A stretch of 64,000 nucleotides of DNA, from NCBI GenBank assembly GCA_949825045.1, contig OX463814.1, positions 37,032,383 to 37,096,382 on the forward strand, in the 5' to 3' direction. A program made the translations under genes and the position numbers. Of the stretch, positions 55,040 to 64,000 are shown piece by piece. The notes under the pieces were generated by a model, which was not told where the DNA came from, ran no database searches, and saw nothing but the letters and a program-made list of their open reading frames with translations. Source of the stretch: Argyresthia goedartella. Its lineage: Eukaryota; Arthropoda; Insecta; Lepidoptera; Argyresthiidae. Numbering within the stretch: position 1 is the first letter of the stretch; the number at the start of each line of letters is the position of its first letter.

Positions 55040-58000
55040 CTAACTTGAAGGCAGGCCTTATCAGGTTTCCTTTGGCTGTATGGTCCACCACTCGTACCAC
55101 TCCATCTTTCCCAGGTATTGTCCGGGTGATTCTTCCCATCTTCCATTGTAGCGGAGGCAGGCCATCTTCTTTGATGAGTACCAGTTCACCAACTTGAGGA
55201 GGAGGGGAAGGTGAGAGTCATTTGGAACGGGTTTGGACGATATGGAGGTATGAGGTGGACCAAAGAATTCAGAAGCGTTGGGAAAGAGCTTGTATGAGCT
55301 GAAAACGTCTGCGAGCTGAGATGGGCTGATTGTCGAGTGAATGCTCGGGTAGAGCAGTGAGAGGGCATCCTATCATGAAATGTCCCGCAGTGAGGGTTTT
55401 AAAGCCCGAAGGTTCAGACGAAAGTGGGCAGAGGGGTCTTGAGTTGAGCACGGTTTCAATTCGGGTTAAAAGGGTGGAAAATTCCTCAAAAGTGAAGTGC
55501 TGCTCACCTATAACACGATAGAACAGCTGTTTAAGTAGATTTCACATTTATTTCATGCAATGCGCCGAAACATGGTCCAAGACCAAGACCAAGGGGGGTT
55601 CAGTTCACTATTTGAGCTGAGAAATTCTTGTACCTCCTTGAGCTGATTCCTAGCGCCTACATAGTTTGTGCCACAATCGCTTCGAATGAGGGTCTTCGTC
55701 CCACGCCAAGATGCAAACCGTTGTAATGCCGTAAAGAACGCTTCCGTGGTAAGGGCAGAGACGGCCTCTAACTGAACCGCTTTCGTTGCGAGGGAAACAA
55801 AGATACAAAAGTATGCCTTTAAGAGCTTCACGTTGCGCAATGTGCTGGATTTTCGGTTGTGACCTGGCTAAATACTGGCTGAGGATTGACCCTATCTGCT
55901 GGTAGATCAGACATGATCGGGGCCTTAGTTTGTGTATGACATCGGAAACATCTGATGCATTTGAATACACGGTGACTGACAATATTGCGGGAGGAGAGGA
56001 TTGAGAATTGCTGGCGTAAAATTGCGTGCAGTGTGTCAGCGCCATGATGGCGGTGTACTTTGTGGTAAAGATCAACGATGAGATCCACGAGAGGACTTGA
56101 GCTGGGAAGAATGAGCGGATGTTGAGCGTCGTACCTAATTGACGCGTTTGAGAGAAAACCACTGACTCTCATAAGATCGTCCTTATCTATATAAAGGCGT
56201 CCTTTATCTATATAAACGGCTGTCACCCTATGGTGACAGCCGTTGGAGGCGCATGAGACAAATCTTGCCGGTCTGCAGCCGGTTAATGACCTCTGCGAAC
56301 TCATTATGCTAAACTGAGCGGATCCAGTACAGTAGGGCTTCCCTACGTTCAATGTCTGTTGACGGACCAGAACGCCGAGCATCTGAGCCGTGCTTAACAT
56401 TGAAGATGAACCGTTGGTTACAAGCCGTTACTCCGACGAGCTTGTCTAAAGAGCTGAAGCGAGTAAGCAAATCCAGATCAAGATCTGGGATTGCTATGTG
56501 ATACCTTTTTTGGTTTAAGCCCTGGAACAACATGATGCCCTAACAAGGGTGGCATCATGGGCCATGTGCAGAGAGGATCCTTTGATCAACTGGGAGTCCA
56601 CCAAAGGTTATGTAAAGAGAGCAGACATTCCCCTGCTTGCACTTGATTGCTGTCGTGCTAGCTGCGACCTTAGCCACTCGATTGGCTTCGAAAGTCTGAA
56701 GCCGATGAGAGGGAGTATTGAGCCATGCCAGCACTATGGTGCTGTCGGATCAGCATGTGTGATTTGATATAGTAATGTGACCTGACAAGTGGGTCGACAC
56801 TCTAGTCGTGAGCTTAGATAAGAGGGTTGCAGCTGAAAGCTCCAACTTAGGAATGGTGAGGTGGTACTTGACTGGTGCCAACTTTGACTTGGCCATGATC
56901 AGATGTACGTTGACATGTCCATTTGCGTCAAGTTCATGCAGGGAAATGACAGCTGCATAATCAGCTTCGGAGGCATCCGCGAACCCGTGAAGCAAGTAGG
57001 TGGACGTAGGCTTATGTTTACACACGTGCCGAGGTAAGGGAATATTTGAGAGCTGAGGAAGATCCTGTGAAATGTGCTGCCACTCTGTGTATTTGTATTT
57101 CCATCCTATTTTTAGAAGCCATAACTTCTGAAGAAGGATTTTCGCGCGGAAGACTGTGGGGGTTACCCATCCATTTGTGTCATAGAAAGAAGTTACTGTG
57201 CTGAGAATTGGGCGATTTGTAATTCGTGTTAAGGGGGGTAGAAAAATGCGGTAAGTGATTCGTCAGTTTGAGGGATACACTGTATGCCTAACACTTTAAT
57301 GGAATTTGAACCAGGAGTGATGTTGAAGACTTTGGGCATATCACACTGATCATCATGGAACCGGTCAAGGAGCTGAGGTGAGTTTGAAATCCATTTACTG
57401 AGCTGGAAGCTACCTAGAGCCAATAAATTAATGAGTTCATTCTGAAGTGCCTGAGCAGATTCTACAGAGTCATGATCTGTGAGTATGTCATTGACGAAGA
57501 TGGACTTGCGTATAATTTGAGCAGTATGAGGGTAGCGATGACCTTCGTCATCAGCCAATTGGAGCAGAGTGCGAATAACATGGAATGGGCTGGACCGTAA
57601 TCCGTATGTGACGGTATTGAGAACATAAGTAAGCAGGGGCTGGTCGGGCGATAATCGCCATAGAATGAACTGATAATGTCTTTATTCTGGGTGAATGAGA
57701 ATATTCATGAACATCATTTGGATGTCAGTACTAAATACTACCGAGTGAGTTCTAAATGACATGATGATGCCAACAATGTCCTGTTGAAGTGGTGGACCTG
57801 TGTGTAGACATTCATTTAAACTGACACGTTTTGAGCTTTTGCAGCTTCCGTCGAACGTACAGCGTAGTTTTTCTGTGCTCGGCTTTAATATGTCATGGTG
57901 TGGGATATAAAAGTGCGGTTTATGAGCGAATGTATGGGGATGGCAAAGCGACACATGTTTAGCCTAGTTTTATGTAATCTGTCATGAAATCTACATATTT

Positions 58001-58730
58001 TGAGTGAAAGAGCGGGTTTGATTGCAGCCTTTTCTCTAAATTGAGAAACCTGCGTAGGGCAATTGCATGTGCGTTACCCAATGTCGGTGCTCTGTGCAGA
58101 AATGGCAGTGTGACTATATATTGGCCTGTAGGCTCACGTTTTGTTGTGGTGCGAAATATGTCCTCGCACTGGTCTTGGGGTTCCTCACTCTCCCAAAAAA
58201 AATCCATGTCTTTGTGTAGATCATGAGCAGATGGATCGGGATCTGTATGAGCGCCGACAAAGTGGAGTGAGCTGACCTGTTTGACCGGCGAGTTGTATAG
58301 GGCATCAATTGGCCCGATTAGTGTGTAATCAATAATCGTGCCGAAGGCAATAGGCTTCCCGGGGCCCAACGAGGCCCGTCAAACACTTGTCATAGATCGT
58401 CTGAGCCGAGTATGAGAACAACCGGGGCTGGTGTGTGATAGCCTCGATCTGCGAGGGGAATTGGTGGTTGCCCTATTGTGTGAGTGATATCTGGTACCTT
58501 CTCGAGCGGTAGGTATCCAGTAATATTTTACATCCAGTGTCATGGTTTGTGGGCCTACATACAATGGCAATTGGTGCCTTTGAGTGTTGTGTGTGTTGGC
58601 CGCAAACTCCTTTTATTGTTAGTGATGAGGGTTTTGGCGGTAACTTCAAACTCCGAGCCATGCGCTGAAAAATTAGAGTTAACATTTACCCACAATCTAA
58701 CAAAGCCCGTGCTGAATTGAAATAATCACA
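55040..58730 (-). pseudogene. BEL/Pao retrotransposon pol remnant, minus strand
   Basis: Read on the minus strand: aspartic-protease-like region (58700-58390), then reverse transcriptase (GPGKPIAFGTIIDY; LRCTFDGSCKSSKR; LHTGPPLQQDIVGI; VVFSTDIQMMF), RNase H (GFADASEADYAAVISLH; TIPKLELSAATLLSKL; CRGMSALFT) and integrase (HHGADTLHAILRQQF; CIRCFRC; STKAV-type LATKAVQLEAV; SDCGTNYVGA), ending VGELVLIKEDGLPPLQWKMG. The RT catalytic box reads FVNDILT, where YVDD is expected (Asp to Asn at 57490-57492). The integrase has lost the segment with its first catalytic Asp near 55848. Many stops. gag is absent. Confidence 0.88.
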
Positions 58731-58844
58731 GAGGATATAATAATCATTGACTGTATTGGAATGGTAAAGATAAAGACAAATTCTCTGAACAATTGAGTAC
58801 GATGCTACTCTACATAGGTAAGATATTCTCTAAACATAGGTACA
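58731..58844. other. Junction between the two BEL remnants
   Basis: Short AT-rich sequence with no recognisable LTR end. Confidence 0.4.
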
Positions 58845-58917
58845 ACCGGGGGCTTCGCTTCGCTCACCCCCTTTACCCTTCACCTAAGCTACCGCAGTAT
58901 TTTGCCCTGATGTTTTC
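58845..58917 (+). repeat. Family C hairpin element, copy 4
   Basis: GGGGGCTTCGCTTCGCTCAC then CCCC, followed by CACCTAAGCTACCGCAGT and TTTTGCCCTGATG. It sits exactly between the head-to-head BEL copies. Confidence 0.65.
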
Positions 58918-59336
58918 TGCAACTTTTGGTGATCATTTACCCATTCTGGGTAGGAAAAAATATTTTGGTGGTCATTTAATTTGTTCTCATATGCTACTGC
59001 CGCGTGACTGCTAGCGTGCTCGACCGGGTGACGCTCTCGTCCACCCCTCGACCCCACCTCCCACCGCACGTGAATGAATCGTATGTGTTTGTGTAGCCAA
59101 AGAGTGTAGCTACGCAATGCAATAAACGCCATCAGGACAGTGCTTCGTGTTTTTAATGAAAAATCAAGGACGGGCCGCCACGATATGGGGGGAAATTGAT
59201 CGGGGTACGTGGGGAAATTGAGCGTCACCAGTCATAGTGTCGTGACCGGCTGTCAAAGTGTTATGCAATTGTCACCAAGTGCAAGGGTATTTTAAACCAT
59301 TCCCAGCTATCTCCGAATCATCAATGAGTCCCTAGC
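58918..59336 (+). other. Putative LTR and leader of the plus-strand BEL element
   Basis: Precedes BEL gag. It contains GCAATAAACGCC (59119-59130), a plausible polyadenylation signal. No second LTR is available for comparison, so the ends are a guess. Confidence 0.4.
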
Positions 59337-61965
59337 ATGAAAAGCGACATTAATTTACGTACTATTTCTTTGCCATCCTTTGATGGTACCTATGATCATT
59401 GGCTAGAATTCTCCGACACCTTTCTTTCGCTTATTCTCATCTCTGGTAATTTGGATAATATCCAGAAATGTCTTTAATTGCGTTCGGCTTTAATCGGTAA
59501 CACATTGCAAGTTATCACATCATTAGAGTTTTGAGCTGAAAATTGCCTCACTGCATGGGATCTCTTGCAAAACCGCTATAATAACGATCGTTTACTGGTT
59601 CACAATCGCATTAAGGCTTTGTTCTCAACGCAATCAACGCATGACAAAGGAATGTGTCTCAAATTCGCAAACTTATCGACGCGATATTGAGAAATTTGCG
59701 TGCCCTCAAATCCCTCGGAGAACCGACTGACTCATGGGATACGTTAATTATCTAGATAATAGTGTCAAAACTCGATTCGTCGACTGAAAGGGAATGGGAA
59801 ATTTATAAAAGCACCATCATTTAGTCTCGGAATCACACATCAAAATTACCGTTGTCCGCGTTGATTACATTCCTAAAAGACAGAGCCGATGTGTAAGAAA
59901 CTATTAGAATATCTCACTCTAAGCACACCATAGAAATCAACACAAAGAAACCGTTGTCGAATCCATCATTAACCTTTAACTGGTGACAAGGGGTCTTACA
60001 CTCCCAGCGGCGTCAGTAAAACAACATTTTGGCACCTTCTCCGGGTTTCCTTGGGCTCATCACCTGAGTAGCTTCGAGTTTACTTGCGTCCATGCCGTAG
60101 AAGGGGATGGCTGTGTCGGACAGGCTCAAATCGGTAAGTTACATTGGCGTAAAGTTCGGCAGGGGTCTCTCAGACCCCATGTCACCACTTACGTAATTTT
60201 TTACGTAATTTTGTTGTATTGTTTTTTCACATTTTTAACCGAGAACAATAAAAACTCCAGGAAAGCAGGAGCCAGTTGTCTTCCTCGATAAAAGCGCCAA
60301 TCAAATTACCAGTTTGAATCGTGTCCGAAACGTGTGTGCTTGCAGTATGCAAAAAAATTATGCCCAGACTGCATATAAAAATTGGCAAAGTTCGACCATT
60401 GTCAATTTCGTGAAAATACACTTTTGATTTTAGTTGTTTTTTTTTCTTAAGTCATTATTACTTCAATATTATAGAAAAAAGTGTTTTTTTGTCAAAATAT
60501 GTTGATTAATTTTTTGCTTATGTAATTTGTGATCTCATCTCTAGTTTTTTGATTGTTATGACGACATACATTAAAATTGCAAGATCGTAACAAAAAAATA
60601 TATTCAGAGTATAGTTATTTGTTTTATTTTATCCATTTATATACGATAACACAGTTTTTACATACTCTGGATAGCTACCACACTTAATTACTATGATTTA
60701 TACTAGATACCGCAGTGGGCCTCTCAGTCCCCTCGTCACCAGTTACGTTACACAAAAACCATGTCACCAGTCAAAGGTTAAAATCACAGTTATACATATA
60801 TATTAAAAACATAGCTTCACATCACAAAGTAATCCAAATCAAAACAAATCATCGTCAAGTTCATTAAAGGCAAAACAGAGCCAGCCCACCCGTGTAGTCT
60901 GTGTGCTACTAATCACCCGATCTATAAGTGCGAAACTTTCCTAAACTTGTCAAGTTAAGATAAATTATATTATAATTATAACACATAGACCATAAAAAGC
61001 TATGTCACATTTGCTTGCGCGTCGGATACACAGTTGCAACGTGCTGGTTCGGGCCATGCAAGCGATCCAACCTGAAACACAACAGCCTCATACACACCGA
61101 GTGTCCTGCAGACTCTGGTGCATTAACATCTTCAGCAGTCGCATACACTGCGCCGCCGCAGCCCGGCTCCGGCATGAGCGCTGACGATTCACAAAATTCA
61201 TCATTGGATACCGCGTCTCACACTAGTACAACGTGAGTTGCGTGTGAACGCATTATGGTAGCAACGATAACAGTATTACGCACACGTCTTTAGAGCCGGT
61301 TCTTTTATCGACTGCCTTAGTGGAGGTAGCGGATAAAAACAATCAATATCACACAATTATGGTGCTTCCAGACAATGGAAGTCAACACTGTTTTATTGCA
61401 GAGTCATTATGCGCAAAACTTCAAATACCTTCAGTCCACTGTTCAAGTTACCGGGTAGGTAACTCGGTAACTCAATCCACAAAATCATGTGATATCCAAA
61501 TGCCGTCCAAAATTAGCCCTTATCACACGCTTTTTAAATGCTTGGTATTAGACCGCATCACTGCACAATTACAATCGTTACACACACAACATTAAAATCC
61601 CGGATAACATACGGTTAGCCGATCCCCAATTTAACTCCCCATCAATTTGATGTATTAATCGGTGCGAATAAATGGGAATTAGTTAGTGACGGTCTTATAC
61701 GCCTTCCTAACGGTCCCCTTCTGCAAAATACAACGTTAGGTTGGGTCATTTCGGGGCCATTGCACTACAAATACTCAAGCATTAATCGGGGACTGTGCGA
61801 TTTCGTCCAATCACTCGAATTAGACACACAGTTACGCAGATTTTGGGAGCTTGAGGAAATTCAGACGGATAATAAATACACTGCGTCGGAGAATGGATGC
61901 GAAACTCTTTTTAAAGACACTACTTTAAGCGACGAAAAAGGTCGTTTTTATTGCGACAAAGAGGG
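59337..61965 (+). pseudogene. BEL/Pao gag, protease and RT start, plus strand
   Basis: gag: LPSFDGTYDHWLEFSDTF near 59375 and NRYNNDRLLVHNRIKALF near 59575, typical of BEL gag (DUF1759-like). It is split by a piggyBac derivative at 59973. It resumes with zinc-knuckle-like CHICLRVGYTVATCW near 61006 and GPCKRSNLKHNSL. The protease region has VLPDNGSQHCFI (61363, Asp-x-Gly-Ser), then FDVLIGANKW and LGWVISGPLHY, and the RT N-terminus WELEEIQTD. It stops abruptly near 61965. At least ten stops. It could not make particles. Confidence 0.82.
59973..60777 (+). mobile_element. piggyBac-type derivative in TTAA
   Basis: Flanked by TTAA at 59969-59972 and 60778-60781, the piggyBac target. The ends are inverted: CCTTTAACTGGTGACA and, from the right, CCTTTGACTGGTGACA. 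Subterminal copies of the same motif (TCACCACTTACG, TCACCAGTTACG) are also present. Inside, plus-strand FESCPKRVCLQYAKKLCPDC near 60320 followed by a stop looks like the cysteine-rich C-terminus of a piggyBac transposase. So this is an internally deleted relative of an autonomous element and not a random MITE. Confidence 0.82.
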
Positions 61966-62199
61966 GTGTTATATGTTTGAAGTGTCTGTCTGTCTATTTG
62001 TCTGTTTGTGTGTCTGTGTGTATGTCTGTCTGTGGCACTCTAGAGCTCAAACGGGTGGACGGATTTTAATGCGGTTTTTTGTAAATGATATTGTACTTCC
62101 ATGCAATGGTTCTTAGCTACGATTTATCAAAATCGGTTCAGTATTTAGAAACTTATTAGCTTAACAATCAAATTTTACTTTTTATGAGTGTTGTTATAG

Positions 62200-62202
<3 letters not shown>
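61966..62202 (+). repeat. GTCTGT-rich dispersed-repeat-like segment
   Basis: A (GTCTGT)n tract, then GGCACTCTAGAGCTCAAACG and GGACGGATTTTAATGCGGTT. The wording resembles a common insect dispersed repeat but differs from family B. It replaces the rest of the BEL reverse transcriptase. Confidence 0.45.
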
Positions 62203-62230
<28 letters not shown>

Positions 62231-62281
62231 CGCGTGTGTGTGCGCGTGCGTGCGTGCATGCGTGCGTGTGTACGTGCGTGC

Positions 62282-62317
<36 letters not shown>

Positions 62318-62387
62318 GTGTGTGTGTGTGTGTGTGAGGGTGTGTGTGTGGTGTGTGGTGTGTGTGCGTGTGTGTGTGTGTGTGAAC
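62203..62387. repeat. GT/CA microsatellite
   Basis: About 185 bases of (GT)n with GC and GA interruptions. Long apparent frames (His-Thr or Cys-Val repeats) are artefacts of the repeat. Confidence 0.97.
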
Positions 62388-62534
62388 CAAACAGCAGTCA
62401 AACTGAGGAAGTACTGTTGCACCGAAATGATTAATTGTGCAGAAGAAAATGATACGAGTTATAGCTAATATTGATACATAACACAGTTGCCGACCTTACT
62501 TCCAAAAGTATAAAATCCTAACACTACCTTTAAT

Positions 62535-63385
62535 TTATATCCTGGAAGCATCCTCGGCCCTACCCTGTTCATATGTATCTTAACGGTATTTCTTCAGTTA
62601 AATGTGACGGCCCATTATTTTGCTATACCGATTTTATGCAGTAATTTTTCATGGTTCTTCGTGAGAAGAAGCAGCCGAAAAGCAGAACAGGGAATGGCCG
62701 CGATCACAGCCTGGTTGAGCACAAATATACTCACGCTCAACGGCTCAATACTGACAAAACTAAATTTGTAACATTTCACAAAACTCGGGCATTCGAGACG
62801 CTTCGTCACTTAGTGTCAGGGCTCACTCTTGTGGCAAACGGAACTATCCAGAATAAGCGCCATTAAATACCTGGGAATCACGCTGGACCAATTCCTAGCT
62901 ATCAAAGAGCATATCCATATTATGTCTGGTAGGGTCAGAAAAGTTATACAGTTATAAAGTTAAGTTAAAGTTATAAAGTTACACCATGAAGCAACCGCGT
63001 AACTCCGCAGAAAAAAGAAAGACTGCAATACCCTACAGACATGCTGCATATAGACTCGAAACTTCAAAGTGTACGCGGACTCCAATGCTGTCCTGCTGTC
63101 CTGTGGCCTGCTGACCTATGGATGGCAGCAATTCTAATGCACAAAGTTTCATACTAATATGAACAGTTGGACCGCCGAGTTCCTAGAATTCCTGTTAAAA
63201 GGGTAAAGACAGCATTTGCACAGAGATTCCCAGAAATTTTTTACCCGTTCATTTACAAAAAACTACTTTAGGAAATCCCCGACCTATTTAGTCAGCCTAT
63301 CAATGAGGGAAGCAAAGTAAAAAATTAACGATTATCTCCTGAAACGAAATTACAAATACATTGAAAATATAATCGAAATTACGGG
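62535..63385 (+). pseudogene. LINE reverse transcriptase C-terminus, decayed
   Basis: PGSILGPTLF near 62540, then TKFVTFHKT, ISAIKYLGITLDQFLAIKEH, and RVKTAFAQRFPEIFYPF near 63205, in the order seen in LINE-3. The YADD region is lost between 62600 and 62640. Frames change several times. Same family as LINE-3 but older. Confidence 0.7.
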
Positions 63386-63387
63386 AT

Positions 63388-63685
63388 GATTAATATTTAC
63401 CGGCGCTTCGGCGGCAGCTGCCGGAAACGACGGAACTATGCCGCCATAGGCGACGAATATCTATTCATGCAGTTAGGCGTGGAGACCCTTGGGCCGTGGG
63501 GCCCTGACGCTCGACGAGTCCTTAAAGACATCTCTAAGCGACTCGTCGAAGCTTCAGAAGACCGTAGAGCTGGCACCTACCTCGCTCAACGTATCAATTT
63601 AGTGATACAGCGAGGAAATGGTGCCAGTATATTGGGCACCTTGCCGCCCGGTAGCGATCTTGGGGAAAAATTTAATTTAGTATAG
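63388..63685 (+). pseudogene. C-terminal module of another reverse transcriptase, open
   Basis: About 98 open codons (RRFGGSCRKRRNYAAIGDEY, VETLGPWGPDARRVLKDIS, GTYLAQRINLVIQRGNGAS) ending in TAG at 63683. This GxWG...RR...QRxNAxS-like ending resembles the C-terminal domain of a group of LINE-type reverse transcriptases. I recall the pattern but cannot name the clade securely. GC-rich in an AT-rich setting, uninterrupted, and followed by a T-rich 3' tail, so a young 5'-truncated insertion is likely. The ATG at 63386 is probably not a real start. Confidence 0.55.
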
Positions 63686-63792
63686 ATTTTAAGTTTAGTA
63701 ACATTATTAAGCTTATTATTTTTAACCACTAATGTTAATATTTTTTTTTTATATAAACCGTTTATTATGTGTGTATTTATGGTTACATTTGT

Positions 63793-63870
63793 ATTTTATA
63801 GTTACATTTTAAATGAGAATATATTGCAAACATTTGCAATCTATTCTCATTTAAAATGTAACTATAAAAT
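63793..63870. repeat. 36-bp inverted repeat, 6-base loop
   Basis: Arms 63793-63828 and 63835-63870 pair with one mismatch (ATTTTATAGTTACATTTTAA and onward). No flanking element recognised. Confidence 0.93.
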
Positions 63871-64000
63871 CTACTTTTATGTGCTACTGCCGATCCCAGG
63901 CATTCACGACACAAGCGTTATTTTGTCGATACCCTAAGTAGACGATAATAAATTGATGACTTCGTCGTAGCTTAAATCTTCTGCAAAAACATTGACGGCG
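63871..64000. other. Right edge of window
   Basis: Nothing recognised. Confidence 0.4.

Noticed and set aside
59983..60291. 102-codon plus-strand open frame inside the piggyBac derivative
   Set aside because: It starts in the terminal repeat and shows no domain. The recognisable transposase end lies in another frame.
62168..62434. Long His-Thr or Cys-Val open frames
   Set aside because: Produced by the GT microsatellite.

Overview
This window reads as a piece of an insect nuclear genome, most likely a moth or butterfly. That assignment is an inference. It rests on AT-rich sequence, tRNA-derived SINEs with (TTA)n tails, a widely dispersed GGTTCCGTACC-type repeat, and many Jockey/CR1-like LINEs, BEL/Pao, mariner, piggyBac and Helitron remnants. 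No prokaryotic gene organisation, rRNA, true tRNA gene or CRISPR array is seen. Nearly all recognisable coding sequence belongs to transposable elements (TEs), most of it broken by stops and frameshifts.

Layout. 1-16.7 kb: two good candidate exons of an unidentified host gene (4260-4388 and the terminal exon 15827-15953) flank an 11.4-kb stretch that would be one repeat-filled intron. That stretch holds SINEs, a 614-bp terminal-inverted-repeat element, a 186-bp tandem duplication, a 32-bp minisatellite of about 19 units, and two weak opposite-strand exon candidates (THAP-like and recombinase-like). 16.7-25.8 kb: family A fold-back elements, a complete mariner-type transposon with an intact transposase (17777-20595), and LINE 3' fragments. 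25.8-31.6 kb: a decayed Helitron helicase split by a LINE, with the Helitron 3' hairpin and CTAG end preserved, then a large inverted repeat. 31.6-46.1 kb: SINE clusters, a long minus-strand LINE cut by a SINE, a second copy of that LINE on the plus strand, and a second, dead mariner-like element. 46.1-54.3 kb: four plus-strand LINE remnants in a row. 54.3-62.0 kb: two BEL/Pao remnants arranged head to head, one carrying a piggyBac derivative. 62.0-64.0 kb: a GT microsatellite and further LINE ends.

How the parts relate. Many insertions are nested, so a relative order of events can be read: SINE into LINE, SINE into family B, family B into mariner, LINE into Helitron, piggyBac into BEL, family A into a tandem repeat. 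Two SINE families and two LINE 3' ends share a short 3' motif, which suggests the SINEs borrow LINE machinery. The only protein in the window that looks potentially functional is the mariner transposase at 18887-19975. I found no convincing new multi-gene system. The most unusual items are a dispersed hairpin element with apparent compensatory changes (family C), the TAA-flanked fold-back family A, and the intact mariner with termini of about 500 bp. Family letters A, B and C are labels used only in this annotation.
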